A DNA stretch of 64,000 nucleotides from Nocardia brasiliensis NBRC 14402 (GTDB taxonomy: Bacteria; Actinomycetota; Actinomycetes; Mycobacteriales; Mycobacteriaceae), in assembly GCF_000308475.2 (NCBI RefSeq), contig NZ_BAFT02000054.1, forward strand, positions 62,001 through 126,000, in the 5' to 3' direction. The notes under the pieces are model-generated. The model was not told where the DNA came from, did not search any database, and saw only the letters and a list, made by a program, of their open reading frames with translations. Below, piece after piece: positions 18,409 through 26,739 of the stretch. Positions within the stretch are counted from its first letter, which is position 1. Each line of letters starts with the position of its first letter. The translations under genes were made by a program, and so were the position numbers.

Positions 18409-19080
18409 TCAAGGCTTGATGCCGTGGTTGGCGAGTTCGACCCGCAGGTCCTCCTCCGCCTCCACCGAGGTCACGAACAACAGCTCGTCGTCGCCCTCGA
18501 ACGGATCGTCGGGCTGCGGCACGATCACCCGGCCGCCGCGCAGGATCGTCACCAGGGCGGCGTCGCGCGGCAGGGTGAGCGTGCGCACCGGCTTTCCGGC
18601 GAGAGCGGTGTCGCCGGGCAGGGTGATCTCGACCAGATTCGCCTGCCCCTGGCGCAGCGTCATCAGCCGCACCAGATCGCCCACCGTCACCGCTTCCTCG
18701 ACCAGCGAGGCCAGCAGCCGAGGCGTGGACACCGCGACGTCGACACCCCAGGAACTGTCGAACAGCCACTCGTTGCGCGGATCGTTCACCCGGGCCACCA
18801 CCCGGCGCACGCCGAACTCGGTCTTGGCGAGCAGGCTGTGCACCACGTTCGTCTTGTCGTCACCGGTGGCGGCGATGACCACCTCGTAGGTTTCCAGACC
18901 GGCGTCCTCGAGCAGCGCCAGCTCGCAGGCGTCGGCGTGCACCCAGACCGCGTCCGGGATCGCCTCGGGGTCGATGTGGTCGAGCTGGCGTTCCAGCAGC
19001 ATGACGCTGTGCCCGCCGCGCAGGAGTTCCCTGGCGATGGATCGGCCGACGGCGCCTGCGCCTGCGATGGCCACCTTCAT
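18409..19080 (-). CDS. ceoC: Trk potassium-uptake regulator CeoC (RCK domain)
   Basis: A cytoplasmic TrkA-type protein of 223 residues with an N-terminal NAD-binding Rossmann half (G-A-G-A-V-G-R-S-I-A-R-E-L, about residues 7-19) and a C-terminal RCK_C half (about 140-220). Such proteins gate potassium channels in response to nucleotides. It is paired with ceoB, 2 nt upstream on the same strand, and in M. tuberculosis the same pair (Rv2691-Rv2692, from memory) forms a hetero-complex. Convergent with the sigma-factor gene, only 38 nt away. Confidence 0.93.
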   Translation of the reverse strand: MKVAIAGAGAVGRSIARELLRGGHSVMLLERQLDHIDPEAIPDAVWVHADACELALLEDAGLETYEVVIAATGDDKTNVVHSLLAKTEFGVRRVVARVNDPRNEWLFDSSWGVDVAVSTPRLLASLVEEAVTVGDLVRLMTLRQGQANLVEITLPGDTALAGKPVRTLTLPRDAALVTILRGGRVIVPQPDDPFEGDDELLFVTSVEAEEDLRVELANHGIKP

Positions 19081-19082
19081 GT

Positions 19083-19748
19083 TCAGTCCTCGCTCACGGG
19101 GGGCTTGCCTGCCAGCGCGATGGCCTCGCCCACCGAACCGGATGTCGCGGCGACGTAGACGAGATCGTCGGCCTGCACGATGGTCTTGCTGTCGGGCAGC
19201 AGACCCTGGCCGAACCGGATGATGAACGCGACCCGGATCCCGACCGCCTGCTCCAGATCCCGGACGGTGCGTCCGTACCAGTCCTCGTGCAGTGGCAGCG
19301 GGGTAACTGCGACCGTGCCGGTGGGATCGCGCCAGGTGGTGGTGCTGCTGTCGCTGATGAGCGTGCGCAGGAACCGGTCGGTCGTCCATGGCACCGTCGC
19401 GATGGTCGGGATGCCCAGCCGCTCGTACACCGCGGCACGTTTCGCGTCGTAGATGCGGGCGACCACCCGCTCGACGCCGAACATCTCCCGCGCCACCCGG
19501 GCGGAAATGATGTTGGAGTTGTCGCCGGAGGAGACCGCGGCGAACGCGTCCGCCCGCTCGATTCCCGCCCGCACCAGCACATCTCGGTCGAAACCGACGC
19601 CGGTGACGCGCTCGCCCGGGAAATCCGAGCCGAGCCGCAGGAAGGCGGCGGAGTCCCGGTCGATCACCGTGACCTCGTGGCCCACCCGCACCAGGGCGCG
19701 AGCCAGCGCCGAACCGACGCGCCCACACCCCATGACCACTACGTACAC
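19083..19748 (-). CDS. ceoB: Trk potassium-uptake regulator CeoB (RCK domain)
   Basis: A 221-residue TrkA-type regulator with N-terminal Rossmann motif G-C-G-R-V-G-S-A-L-A-R-A-L (about residues 8-20) and a C-terminal RCK_C domain (about 135-215). It is first of the ceoB-ceoC pair and presumably acts with it on a potassium channel encoded elsewhere, since no Trk membrane subunit is in the window. The start is GTG 19748, with GAGGG about 9 nt upstream on the reverse strand. It is divergent from the APC permease, with about 230 bp between; that gap shows no gene. Confidence 0.93.
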   Translation of the reverse strand: MYVVVMGCGRVGSALARALVRVGHEVTVIDRDSAAFLRLGSDFPGERVTGVGFDRDVLVRAGIERADAFAAVSSGDNSNIISARVAREMFGVERVVARIYDAKRAAVYERLGIPTIATVPWTTDRFLRTLISDSSTTTWRDPTGTVAVTPLPLHEDWYGRTVRDLEQAVGIRVAFIIRFGQGLLPDSKTIVQADDLVYVAATSGSVGEAIALAGKPPVSED

Positions 19749-19976
19749 CGTGCAACCCTCGTTCCTGGAACCGTGGTGTTCGGTCTGCTCATTATCCGGT
19801 CGAACGGTACCCGTCGAATGATTCCATCGGCCACGTTCCCCCTCGGCCCCCGCGCCAAACCTGACAGTCGCGTGCGCAACACAACTGTGCCGGCGCGCGC
19901 GCCGAAACGCCGCGCGCGAGGGTTGCTGCGTGGTTACACAGCGCCTGCCGAGTCCGGATACGGCGATGGTGCCGCT

Positions 19977-21977
19977 ATGCTCGCTCCAGTGTCCAAGTTG
20001 ACGACGGCAGCGAAACGAGTGCTGCTGGGCAGGCCTTTCCGTAGTGATTCGCTTGGCCATACCCTGCTGCCGAAGCGCATCGCGCTCCCGGTGTTCGCCT
20101 CCGATGCGATGTCCTCGGTGGCCTACGCGCCGGAGGAAATCTTCCTGGTGCTCTCCGCCGCGGGCATCTCCGCTTACATCTACGCCCCCTGGGTCGGTTT
20201 GGCCGTCGCGTTCGTGATGGCCGTGGTGGTGGCCAGCTACCGGCAGAACGTGCACGCCTACCCCTCCGGTGGCGGCGACTACGAGGTCGCGACCACCAAC
20301 CTCGGCCCGACCGCCGGGCTGACCGTCGGCAGCGCGCTACTCGTGGACTACGTGCTCACCGTGGCCGTGTCGATCTCCTCGGCCGCCTCCAACATCGGCT
20401 CCGCCATCCCGTTCGTGGCCACGCACAAGGTGTTGTTCGCCGTGGTCGCCATCGCCGTGCTCACCGCGATCAACCTGCGCGGCGTGCGGGAATCGGGCAC
20501 CGCGTTCGCGATCCCGACCTACGCCTTCATCGTCGGCATGTTCGTCATGCTCGGCTGGGGGCTGTTCCGCATCTTCGTGCTCGGTGACGATCTACAAGCC
20601 GAATCGGCGGGATTCGGTTTGAAGGCGGAGGACGAGCATCTATACGGACTCGCCTTCGCCTTTTTGATCGCCCGCTCGTTCTCCTCCGGGTGTGCCGCGC
20701 TCACCGGTGTGGAAGCGATCAGCAACGGTGTGCCCGCGTTCCGGAAGCCGAAGTCGCGCAACGCCGCCACCACGCTGCTGATGCTCGGCACGATCGCGGT
20801 CGTGCTGCTGATGGGCATCATCATCCTGGCGCAGAAGATCAAGGTCGTGTACGCGCACAACGAGTCCGACCTGATCGGCGCGCCGGCCGGATACCACCAG
20901 AAGACGCTGATCGCGCAGCTGGCCGAAACCGTGTTCCACGGATTCCCGCTCGGGTTCTTCTTCATCACCACGGTGACCGCGCTGATCCTCGTGCTCGCCG
21001 CGAACACCGCGTTCAACGGGTTCCCGGTGCTCGGTTCGATTCTGGCGCAGGACCGTTACCTGCCCCGGCAGCTGCACACCCGCGGTGACCGGCTGGCGTT
21101 CAGCAACGGCATCCTGTTCCTGTCCGGTGCGGCGATCGCGTTCGTCGTGCTGTTCGGCGCCGAGGTGACCAAGCTCATCCAGCTCTACATCGTCGGCGTG
21201 TTCGTCTCGTTCGTGCTCAGCCAGACCGGCATGCTGCGGCACTGGACCCGGTTGCTGCGCACCGAGACCGACCCGGCGCAGCGTGCGCGGATGAAACGGT
21301 CCCGCGTGATCAACGCGGTCGGCCTCAGCGCCACCGGCACGGTGCTGATCATCGTGCTCATCACCAAGTTCTTCGCCGGCGCCTACATCGCGATCGCGAC
21401 CATGGTCGCGATCTTCATCGTAATGAAAATGATTCGCAAGCACTACGATTCGGTGTCTCGCGAGCTGGAGTCCCAGGAGTGGGACGCGGTGCTGCCCAGC
21501 CGTTCGCACTCGATCGTGCTGGTGTCCAAGCTGCATCTGCCCACCCGGCGCGCGCTCTCGTATGCCCGCGCCACCCGGCCCGACACGCTCGAGGCGATCA
21601 CCGTGAACGTCGACGACGCCGACACCAGAGCGCTGGTCCGCGAATGGGAGAAGAGCGATATCACCGTGCCGCTCAAGGTGATCGAATCGCCCTACCGCGA
21701 AATCACCAAGCCCGTCCTGGATTACGTGAAGCGGGTCCGCAAGGACGCCCCGCGCGACGTGGTGACCGTGTTCATCCCCGAATACGTCGTCGGTCACTGG
21801 TGGGAACAGGTGCTGCACAACCAGAGCGCGCTGCGGCTCAAAGGCAGGCTGCTCTTCGAACCCGGCGTCATGGTCACCAGTGTCCCTTGGCAATTGAGCT
21901 CCTCCACCCGTGCCCGCACCCCCGGCGTGGTGAACGCGCCCGGTGCGGTCCGCCGCGGTTACGACGATCGATCGTGA
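19977..21977 (+). CDS. APC-family permease with cytoplasmic C-terminal domain
   Basis: A 666-residue membrane protein. The first 470 or so residues hold about twelve transmembrane segments with the APC signature (V-F-A-S-D-A-M-S-S-V-A-Y-A-P-E-E, then Y-P-S-G-G-G-D-Y-E-V). The last 190 residues form a soluble domain, with S-I-V-L-V-S-K-L-H-L-P-T. The layout matches Rv2690c of M. tuberculosis, which lies beside ceoB. The substrate is not established; amino acids or potassium are both possible given the Trk regulators next door. ATG 19977 is used, and GTG 19989 is an alternative. Confidence 0.9.
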   Translation: MLAPVSKLTTAAKRVLLGRPFRSDSLGHTLLPKRIALPVFASDAMSSVAYAPEEIFLVLSAAGISAYIYAPWVGLAVAFVMAVVVASYRQNVHAYPSGGGDYEVATTNLGPTAGLTVGSALLVDYVLTVAVSISSAASNIGSAIPFVATHKVLFAVVAIAVLTAINLRGVRESGTAFAIPTYAFIVGMFVMLGWGLFRIFVLGDDLQAESAGFGLKAEDEHLYGLAFAFLIARSFSSGCAALTGVEAISNGVPAFRKPKSRNAATTLLMLGTIAVVLLMGIIILAQKIKVVYAHNESDLIGAPAGYHQKTLIAQLAETVFHGFPLGFFFITTVTALILVLAANTAFNGFPVLGSILAQDRYLPRQLHTRGDRLAFSNGILFLSGAAIAFVVLFGAEVTKLIQLYIVGVFVSFVLSQTGMLRHWTRLLRTETDPAQRARMKRSRVINAVGLSATGTVLIIVLITKFFAGAYIAIATMVAIFIVMKMIRKHYDSVSRELESQEWDAVLPSRSHSIVLVSKLHLPTRRALSYARATRPDTLEAITVNVDDADTRALVREWEKSDITVPLKVIESPYREITKPVLDYVKRVRKDAPRDVVTVFIPEYVVGHWWEQVLHNQSALRLKGRLLFEPGVMVTSVPWQLSSSTRARTPGVVNAPGAVRRGYDDRS

Positions 21978-22040
21978 GTGGGCGTCGGCAGGAGACAGTG
22001 GTGATGTGGTCGCGCGGCGCGGTGCGGAGGGGAAACCGGG

Positions 22041-23696
22041 ATGAGTGATTGGCAGGGCAGCACATTCGAGGTGCGGCTCGGGCCGCCCGGGCACGGCGGA
22101 TTCTGTGTGGCGCGGCACGAAGGGCGGGTGGTGTTCGTCCGGCACGGGCTGCCCGGCGAACTGGTGCGGGTGCGCGTCACCGAGGACCGCGGCGGATCGT
22201 TCTGTCGCGCCGACGCCATCGAGATCCTGGACCCGTCGCCGGATCGCGTGCCCGCCACCTGCCCGGTCTCCGGGCCCGGTGGCGCAGGTTGCTGCGATTT
22301 CTCTTTTGCGACACCGAAAGCGCAGCGGGCGCTGAAAGCTTCGGTCGTCGCCGAGCAGCTGCGCAGGCTCGCGGGGATCGAACGGGACGTCGTCGTCGAA
22401 CCGATCACCGGTGCGGGCGACGTCACCAGCGGCTGGCGCACCCGCATCCGCCTCGCGGTCGACGCGTCCGGCCGGGCCGGCGTGCACCGCTACCGCAGCA
22501 CCGAGGTCATCCCCGATCTCCGCTGCCCGCAACCGGTTTCCGGGGCCCTCGACGGCGTCGCCGACCGCCTGTGGACCCCCGGTGCCGACCTGGTGATCGC
22601 CGTCGACGGTGACGGTGTCCGCCACATCGTCGAACTGGCCCCCGCCGACCGCGGCCGACCCGAATCCCAGGATCGCCGCGGACGAGATCGCCGCGGCCGC
22701 CGCTCCACCCCCGACCCCCGCGAGTCGAGCGCCGAATGGGACGACACCGGCAGTCCGTCCGGCACCGGTCGGGGCGACAGTTCCGGCGCGCAGTCCGGCC
22801 GCCGGTCCGACGGCGGTACTGATGCGTCCGATGGTCGAAATGCGTTCGGCGACAGGCGATCCGGCGCGGGTGGGGCGGGGGCCGGTCCGGGTGGTGCGCG
22901 GGGTAGGCGGCGGCCCGGGGCGATCGGTGGGGTGCGGCATGGGGGCGATGGTCGTGGGAATCGGCGTCCGGAGTCGTTGCGGGCGGAGGCGGGGGAGCCT
23001 CGGGACGAGGTGCGGTATGCGGCCGACGGACGGTTGGAGGGTCCACAGGCGCAGGAGCGGCGCAGTGCGTCGGCGCGGCGCGCGGCCACGCATGCGGCGC
23101 GGGACGAATGGGTGGTCGCCGGAAGCGGGCGGGCCGTCGAATATGTGGCCGGGCGTCGCTGGGAGGTCGCCGCGACCGGTTTCTGGCAGGCGCACCACGG
23201 TGCGGCGCAATGCTATTCGGATCTGGTGGCGGAGTGGTCCGGGCTGCTGCCCGGTGGTATGGCTTGGGACTTGTACAGCGGCGCAGGAGTTTTCGCGGCC
23301 CGGCTGGCCGACCAGACCGGTCTGACCGGTGCGGTGTTCGCCGTCGAATCGGCCCGTCCGGCCGTCGCCGCCGGTAAAGCCGCGCTCCGCGACCTGACTT
23401 GGCTGGAACAGCACGCCCAGCGGGTAGAACGCTGGGTCGCCGACCGCATCGACGCCGCCGCCCCCGACGTCGTCGTCCTGGACCCGCCGCGCGCGGGCGC
23501 GGGCAAGGAGGTCATCCGCGCTTTGACCACCACCGCCCCCGCCCGCATCATCCACATCGGTTGCGATCCAGCCTCTTTCGCCCGTGACCTCGGCCTCTAT
23601 CAAGCCGCAGGCTATCGCCTGGCCGACCTGCGCGCCTTCGACGCCTTCCCCGGCACCCACCACGTCGAATGCGTAGCCCTCCTCGACCGCCCCTGA
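22041..23696 (+). CDS. TrmA/RumA-type class I RNA (uracil-5-)-methyltransferase with large insert
   Basis: A SAM-dependent RNA methyltransferase of 551 residues; relatives have about 400. The N-terminal TRAM-like beta domain (1-60) is followed by Cys74, Cys84, Cys85 and Cys162, which may bind an iron-sulfur cluster. The SAM site is W-D-L-Y-S-G-A-G-V-F near 409-418, motif IV is L-D-P-P-R-A-G-A, and the catalytic Cys lies in H-I-G-C-D-P. The central region, about residues 203-355, is Gly/Arg/Asp/Ser-rich, low in hydrophobics and clearly disordered, and accounts for the extra length. It follows the APC permease by 63 nt, as Rv2689c does. The target RNA is unknown. Confidence 0.9.
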   Translation: MSDWQGSTFEVRLGPPGHGGFCVARHEGRVVFVRHGLPGELVRVRVTEDRGGSFCRADAIEILDPSPDRVPATCPVSGPGGAGCCDFSFATPKAQRALKASVVAEQLRRLAGIERDVVVEPITGAGDVTSGWRTRIRLAVDASGRAGVHRYRSTEVIPDLRCPQPVSGALDGVADRLWTPGADLVIAVDGDGVRHIVELAPADRGRPESQDRRGRDRRGRRSTPDPRESSAEWDDTGSPSGTGRGDSSGAQSGRRSDGGTDASDGRNAFGDRRSGAGGAGAGPGGARGRRRPGAIGGVRHGGDGRGNRRPESLRAEAGEPRDEVRYAADGRLEGPQAQERRSASARRAATHAARDEWVVAGSGRAVEYVAGRRWEVAATGFWQAHHGAAQCYSDLVAEWSGLLPGGMAWDLYSGAGVFAARLADQTGLTGAVFAVESARPAVAAGKAALRDLTWLEQHAQRVERWVADRIDAAAPDVVVLDPPRAGAGKEVIRALTTTAPARIIHIGCDPASFARDLGLYQAAGYRLADLRAFDAFPGTHHVECVALLDRP

Positions 23697-23848
23697 TGCC
23701 AGATGGCCGGGCCCCCCATTCGGCGCGGATGTGGCGTCGATCAGTTGACCAACGCCGCACCCATGCGGCGCGGGTGTGTCGGCGCGCCGGCGGCGGCACT
23801 GCGCCGCAGAGTGGCGTTGTGCGGGCCGGTTCGATCGGCGCCCCTGAT

Positions 23849-24652
23849 TCAGTCGGTGTAGGTGGGTGGGCGGCGGTCGCGGCGGGCGCGGATCGCTTCG
23901 TCGAAGTTGCCGGTGGTCAGGCGGACGTAGAGCTGGGCCAAACCTTCGTGTTGCAGATGGGATTCGAAGCTGCCTGCCTCCATGCCGCTCCACAGCATGC
24001 GTTTGGTGAGTTCGGTGCCGACGCGACTGAAACCGATGATGCGCTCGGCCAGGTCGTAGCAGGTGTCGAGCAAGTCGGCGGCCGGGACGGTGCGGGAGAC
24101 GAGGCCGATGCGTTCGGCTTCGGCGGCGTCGACGTCGCGGCCGGACAGCATGATCTCGAAAGCCCGGGACGCGCCGATGGCGCGCGGCAGCAGGTAGCTG
24201 ATGCCGAGTTCGGTCGAGGTCAGACCGTTGTTGATGCCTGCGGCGCGAAAGTAGGCGGCCGGCGCGGCGATTCGGATGTCGGTGGCGACGCTGAGGCAGA
24301 ATCCGCCGCCGATCGCGGCCCCGTTGATCGCACCGATCACCGGCTGGTGCATGCGGCGCAGGGTGATGATCACATCGTTGAGCAGATCCATCGACCGGCG
24401 CGCGACACTGGTGACGGTGAGCCCGTCGACATTCGGCACTGTGCCTGCGCTCTGCAGGTCGGCACCGGAGCAAAACCCCTGCCCCGCTCCGGTCAACACC
24501 ACAACCCGAATGTCGTTGTCGGCGCTGATCTCTTCCAGCGCCTCGCGCAGCGGAATCATCACGTCGAACGCCATCGCGTTCATCCGATCCGGCCGGTTGA
24601 GCGTGACAACGGCAATATGCGGCCGCGGCGTATCGACGAGCACGAACGACAT
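23849..24652 (-). CDS. Enoyl-CoA hydratase/isomerase family protein
   Basis: A 267-residue crotonase-fold enzyme. F-C-S-G-A-D-L-Q (about 61-68) and G-A-A-I-G-G-G-F (about 110-117) form the oxyanion hole that stabilises CoA thioester enolates. L-T-S-T-E-L-G-I-S carries one likely acidic residue. The first catalytic Glu of classical hydratases appears replaced within A-A-G-I-N-N-G, so the exact reaction (hydratase, isomerase or other) is unsure. Related to the EchA group of mycobacteria, possibly EchA15, which lies in the same synteny block. Convergent with the methyltransferase gene. Confidence 0.87.
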   Translation of the reverse strand: MSFVLVDTPRPHIAVVTLNRPDRMNAMAFDVMIPLREALEEISADNDIRVVVLTGAGQGFCSGADLQSAGTVPNVDGLTVTSVARRSMDLLNDVIITLRRMHQPVIGAINGAAIGGGFCLSVATDIRIAAPAAYFRAAGINNGLTSTELGISYLLPRAIGASRAFEIMLSGRDVDAAEAERIGLVSRTVPAADLLDTCYDLAERIIGFSRVGTELTKRMLWSGMEAGSFESHLQHEGLAQLYVRLTTGNFDEAIRARRDRRPPTYTD

Positions 24653-24723
24653 ACGGTCTCCTTGACCCCCGGCAGCAAACTGAAACAGGTTCTACTGTAG
24701 CCGCCGCCCCATGCGGCCCTCTA

Positions 24724-25602
24724 TCAGCCGAGGGAGGGTTGAGGGTGGGGTGGGAGGGGGTGTGGGCGGGGTGCTCGTGGCCGGATCGGGAACCAGGCGA
24801 AGAGGGCGAGGGCGGTGACGGTGAGGACGCCCCAGCCGACGAAGCCGTAGCCGGCGAATAGCGGGTTCGGTTCGTGTTCAGGGGAACTGACCAGGCTGAA
24901 CAGGACTGCGCCTGCGTTGAGTGCGGCGTGGGCGACGGCGCAGGGCCAGATGCTGCCGGTGTGCAGCCGTAGCCAGCCCAGGATCGCCCCGAACGGTACG
25001 CAGAAGCCGATGAAGGCGAGGGCCGCCCACGCGCCGAGGTTCGGATAGTTGTAGCCGAGCAGGGTCAACGGCGCATGCCAGAGCGCCCAGATGACGCCGG
25101 TGGCGACGAGTCCGGCGGCGATACCGAGCCGCCGCGTGAGCTGCGGCAGTAACCAGCCGCGCCAGCCGATTTCCTCGCCGAGCGCGAAAGGCAGTGTGCT
25201 GAGCGTGGTCACGGTCAGGGTTTCGGCGAGCACCGCGGCGAGGGTGTGCGCCGAACCGAACTCGAACACGTACAGCCCGGACAGTGCGCTCAACGCGAAC
25301 GCCACCCACAGGAACAGCGGCGCCGCGAACCAGGCCACCACCGTGACCCGCACCGTATGCGGGGGCCGTTTGCCGAGCCGTAACCCGTTCTGGCTCAACA
25401 ACTCCGCCCAGCCGAGCCGCCGGTACCGCCACACCGCGAGCACGCCCAGCGCAGGCGTCAGCATCATCACCGCGGCACCGGTGTGCAACCACAGTCCGGA
25501 ACGTAAACCCGCACCGTCGATCCATGGACCGGCGGCAACCGCCCACGCGGCGCCATAGGCCACCAGCAGGAACAGAACGAAATCAGTGCGCCGAGCGATC
25601 AT
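24724..25602 (-). CDS. CPBP-family intramembrane metalloprotease
   Basis: A 292-residue membrane protein with about eight hydrophobic segments and the three CPBP (Abi/CAAX-like) motifs: E-E-I-G-W-R-G-W-L (about residues 143-151), W-H-A-P-L-T (about 175) and a late H-A-A-L-N-A. These supply the catalytic Glu and metal-binding His/Asn. The C-terminus is Pro/His-rich. Substrates of bacterial members are mostly unknown; peptide processing or immunity have been shown for a few. It lies upstream of the enoyl-CoA hydratase gene on the same strand, with a 71-nt gap. Confidence 0.88.
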   Translation of the reverse strand: MIARRTDFVLFLLVAYGAAWAVAAGPWIDGAGLRSGLWLHTGAAVMMLTPALGVLAVWRYRRLGWAELLSQNGLRLGKRPPHTVRVTVVAWFAAPLFLWVAFALSALSGLYVFEFGSAHTLAAVLAETLTVTTLSTLPFALGEEIGWRGWLLPQLTRRLGIAAGLVATGVIWALWHAPLTLLGYNYPNLGAWAALAFIGFCVPFGAILGWLRLHTGSIWPCAVAHAALNAGAVLFSLVSSPEHEPNPLFAGYGFVGWGVLTVTALALFAWFPIRPRAPRPHPLPPHPQPSLG

Positions 25603-25751
25603 CCGACATCCTCGCCAGAGTCGTGCTGTCTTACCTACTTCGACGCACGGTCCATCGGCTCGGTTCCATCGCGGCCGAAATCCCCTCGGGCGCAGGGCGT
25701 CGCAAGATCGAGTCGGTACCGCCTCGGCGCGCGGGCCCTAGAGTCGCGGAC

Positions 25752-25922
25752 ATGACCGTCTATGTGATCGCGCAGATGAAATTCACCGACCGCGCCGCCT
25801 ACGATCGCTACCAGGCGCGCTTCCTCGAGGTCTTCGCCCGCCATTCCGGCACGCTGCTCGCGGCCGACGAGTCGCCGCAGGTGGTGGAAGGCACGGGTAA
25901 GTCATTGCGCCACAATCGGTAA
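25752..25922 (+). pseudogene. Truncated DUF1330 gene
   Basis: Starting at ATG 25752, the first 45 or so residues match the DUF1330 family pattern (M-T-V-Y-V-I-A-Q, then F-T-D-R-A-A-Y-D-R-Y-Q-A-R-F, then P-Q-V-V-E-G). The family normally continues for about 95 residues through a stretch ending in valine-rich sequence. Here it breaks off after V-V-E-G into T-G-K-S-L-R-H-N-R and a stop at 25922, 8 nt before the convergent SIMPL gene ends. The missing 3' half is not found nearby. I read it as a deletion remnant. Confidence 0.65.
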
Positions 25923-25930
25923 GCGGCGAG

Positions 25931-26611
25931 CTAGTCCAGCTGCCAGGTGACGCGGATACCCGCGGAGATCTCGCTCTCCCCGAGTTCCACCGGCACCGGT
26001 GCCGCGCCGTAGGCATCCATCGCCACCGACATCGCTTTCAGGCGGGGCGCCGAAGGCGGTGCGGCAGAGGTGTTCTCGGTGATCTCGAGGACCGCGCCGA
26101 GCGAACGTCCGGCCCGTTCGGCGTACTGCTGCGCCTTCGCCACCGCGTTCTCCCACGCGGCGTCGCGCGCCTGCACGAGCAGCGACTCCTGGTCGGCGAA
26201 GGTGAGATTGAGCCCGCCGAGGCGAACGTCGTCCCCGCCTGCGTCGACGGCGTTGGCGATGATCACCGCCGGACCCGGATCGGCGTCGTCCCCGATCTCC
26301 CGCAGTGCCACGGTCAGCGAGGTGCTCGCCAGGTATCCGGTGATCCGGTTGCCCTCACCCTCGGTCCACACCGTCTCGGTGTGGATCGACAGACCGCTGG
26401 TCGCGATATCGGTGCCGGCGACCCCGTCGGAGCGCAGCGAGGCGCTGACCGCGGCGATCCGCTCACCGGCCCGGCTGTAGGCCAGCGCGACCTTGTTCGC
26501 CCGGCATTCGATGGAGATCGTGACGCGCATCAGGTCGGGTGTCGCGCGGGCGGTGCCCTGGCCGAACAGGGTGACGGTGCCCGCCTTGCGGGAATCGGAC
26601 TTCTTGCTCAC
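25931..26611 (-). CDS. SIMPL (DUF541) domain protein
   Basis: A 226-residue protein with one SIMPL domain covering nearly its whole length: V-T-L-F-G-Q-G-T-A-R-A-T-P-D near the start, then repeated beta-alpha units, with Y-A-E-R-A-G-R-S-L-G-A-V-L-E-I-T-E near the C-terminus. Many family members are periplasmic or secreted, but I see no signal peptide (the N-terminus is K-K-S-D-S-R-K). Function is unknown. It lies downstream of the glutaminase gene on the same strand, 128 nt away. Confidence 0.85.
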   Translation of the reverse strand: MSKKSDSRKAGTVTLFGQGTARATPDLMRVTISIECRANKVALAYSRAGERIAAVSASLRSDGVAGTDIATSGLSIHTETVWTEGEGNRITGYLASTSLTVALREIGDDADPGPAVIIANAVDAGGDDVRLGGLNLTFADQESLLVQARDAAWENAVAKAQQYAERAGRSLGAVLEITENTSAAPPSAPRLKAMSVAMDAYGAAPVPVELGESEISAGIRVTWQLD

Positions 26612-26739
26612 TGCACGCTCCTCGGTCGGTCGATGGTTCGGGCTCCGGTCTGCTCAACGGTCGGCGGCGCGAAATCGTCCCCGCCGCGCGCTACTGCGTG
26701 CCACCTCTCGTCACCACCCGCGACACGCACGCGCACCAC

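Noticed and set aside
20640..24473. A 1277-codon reverse frame across the APC permease, methyltransferase and enoyl-CoA hydratase genes
   Set aside because: It spans three well-supported genes, and its sequence is low-complexity shadow sequence without domains.
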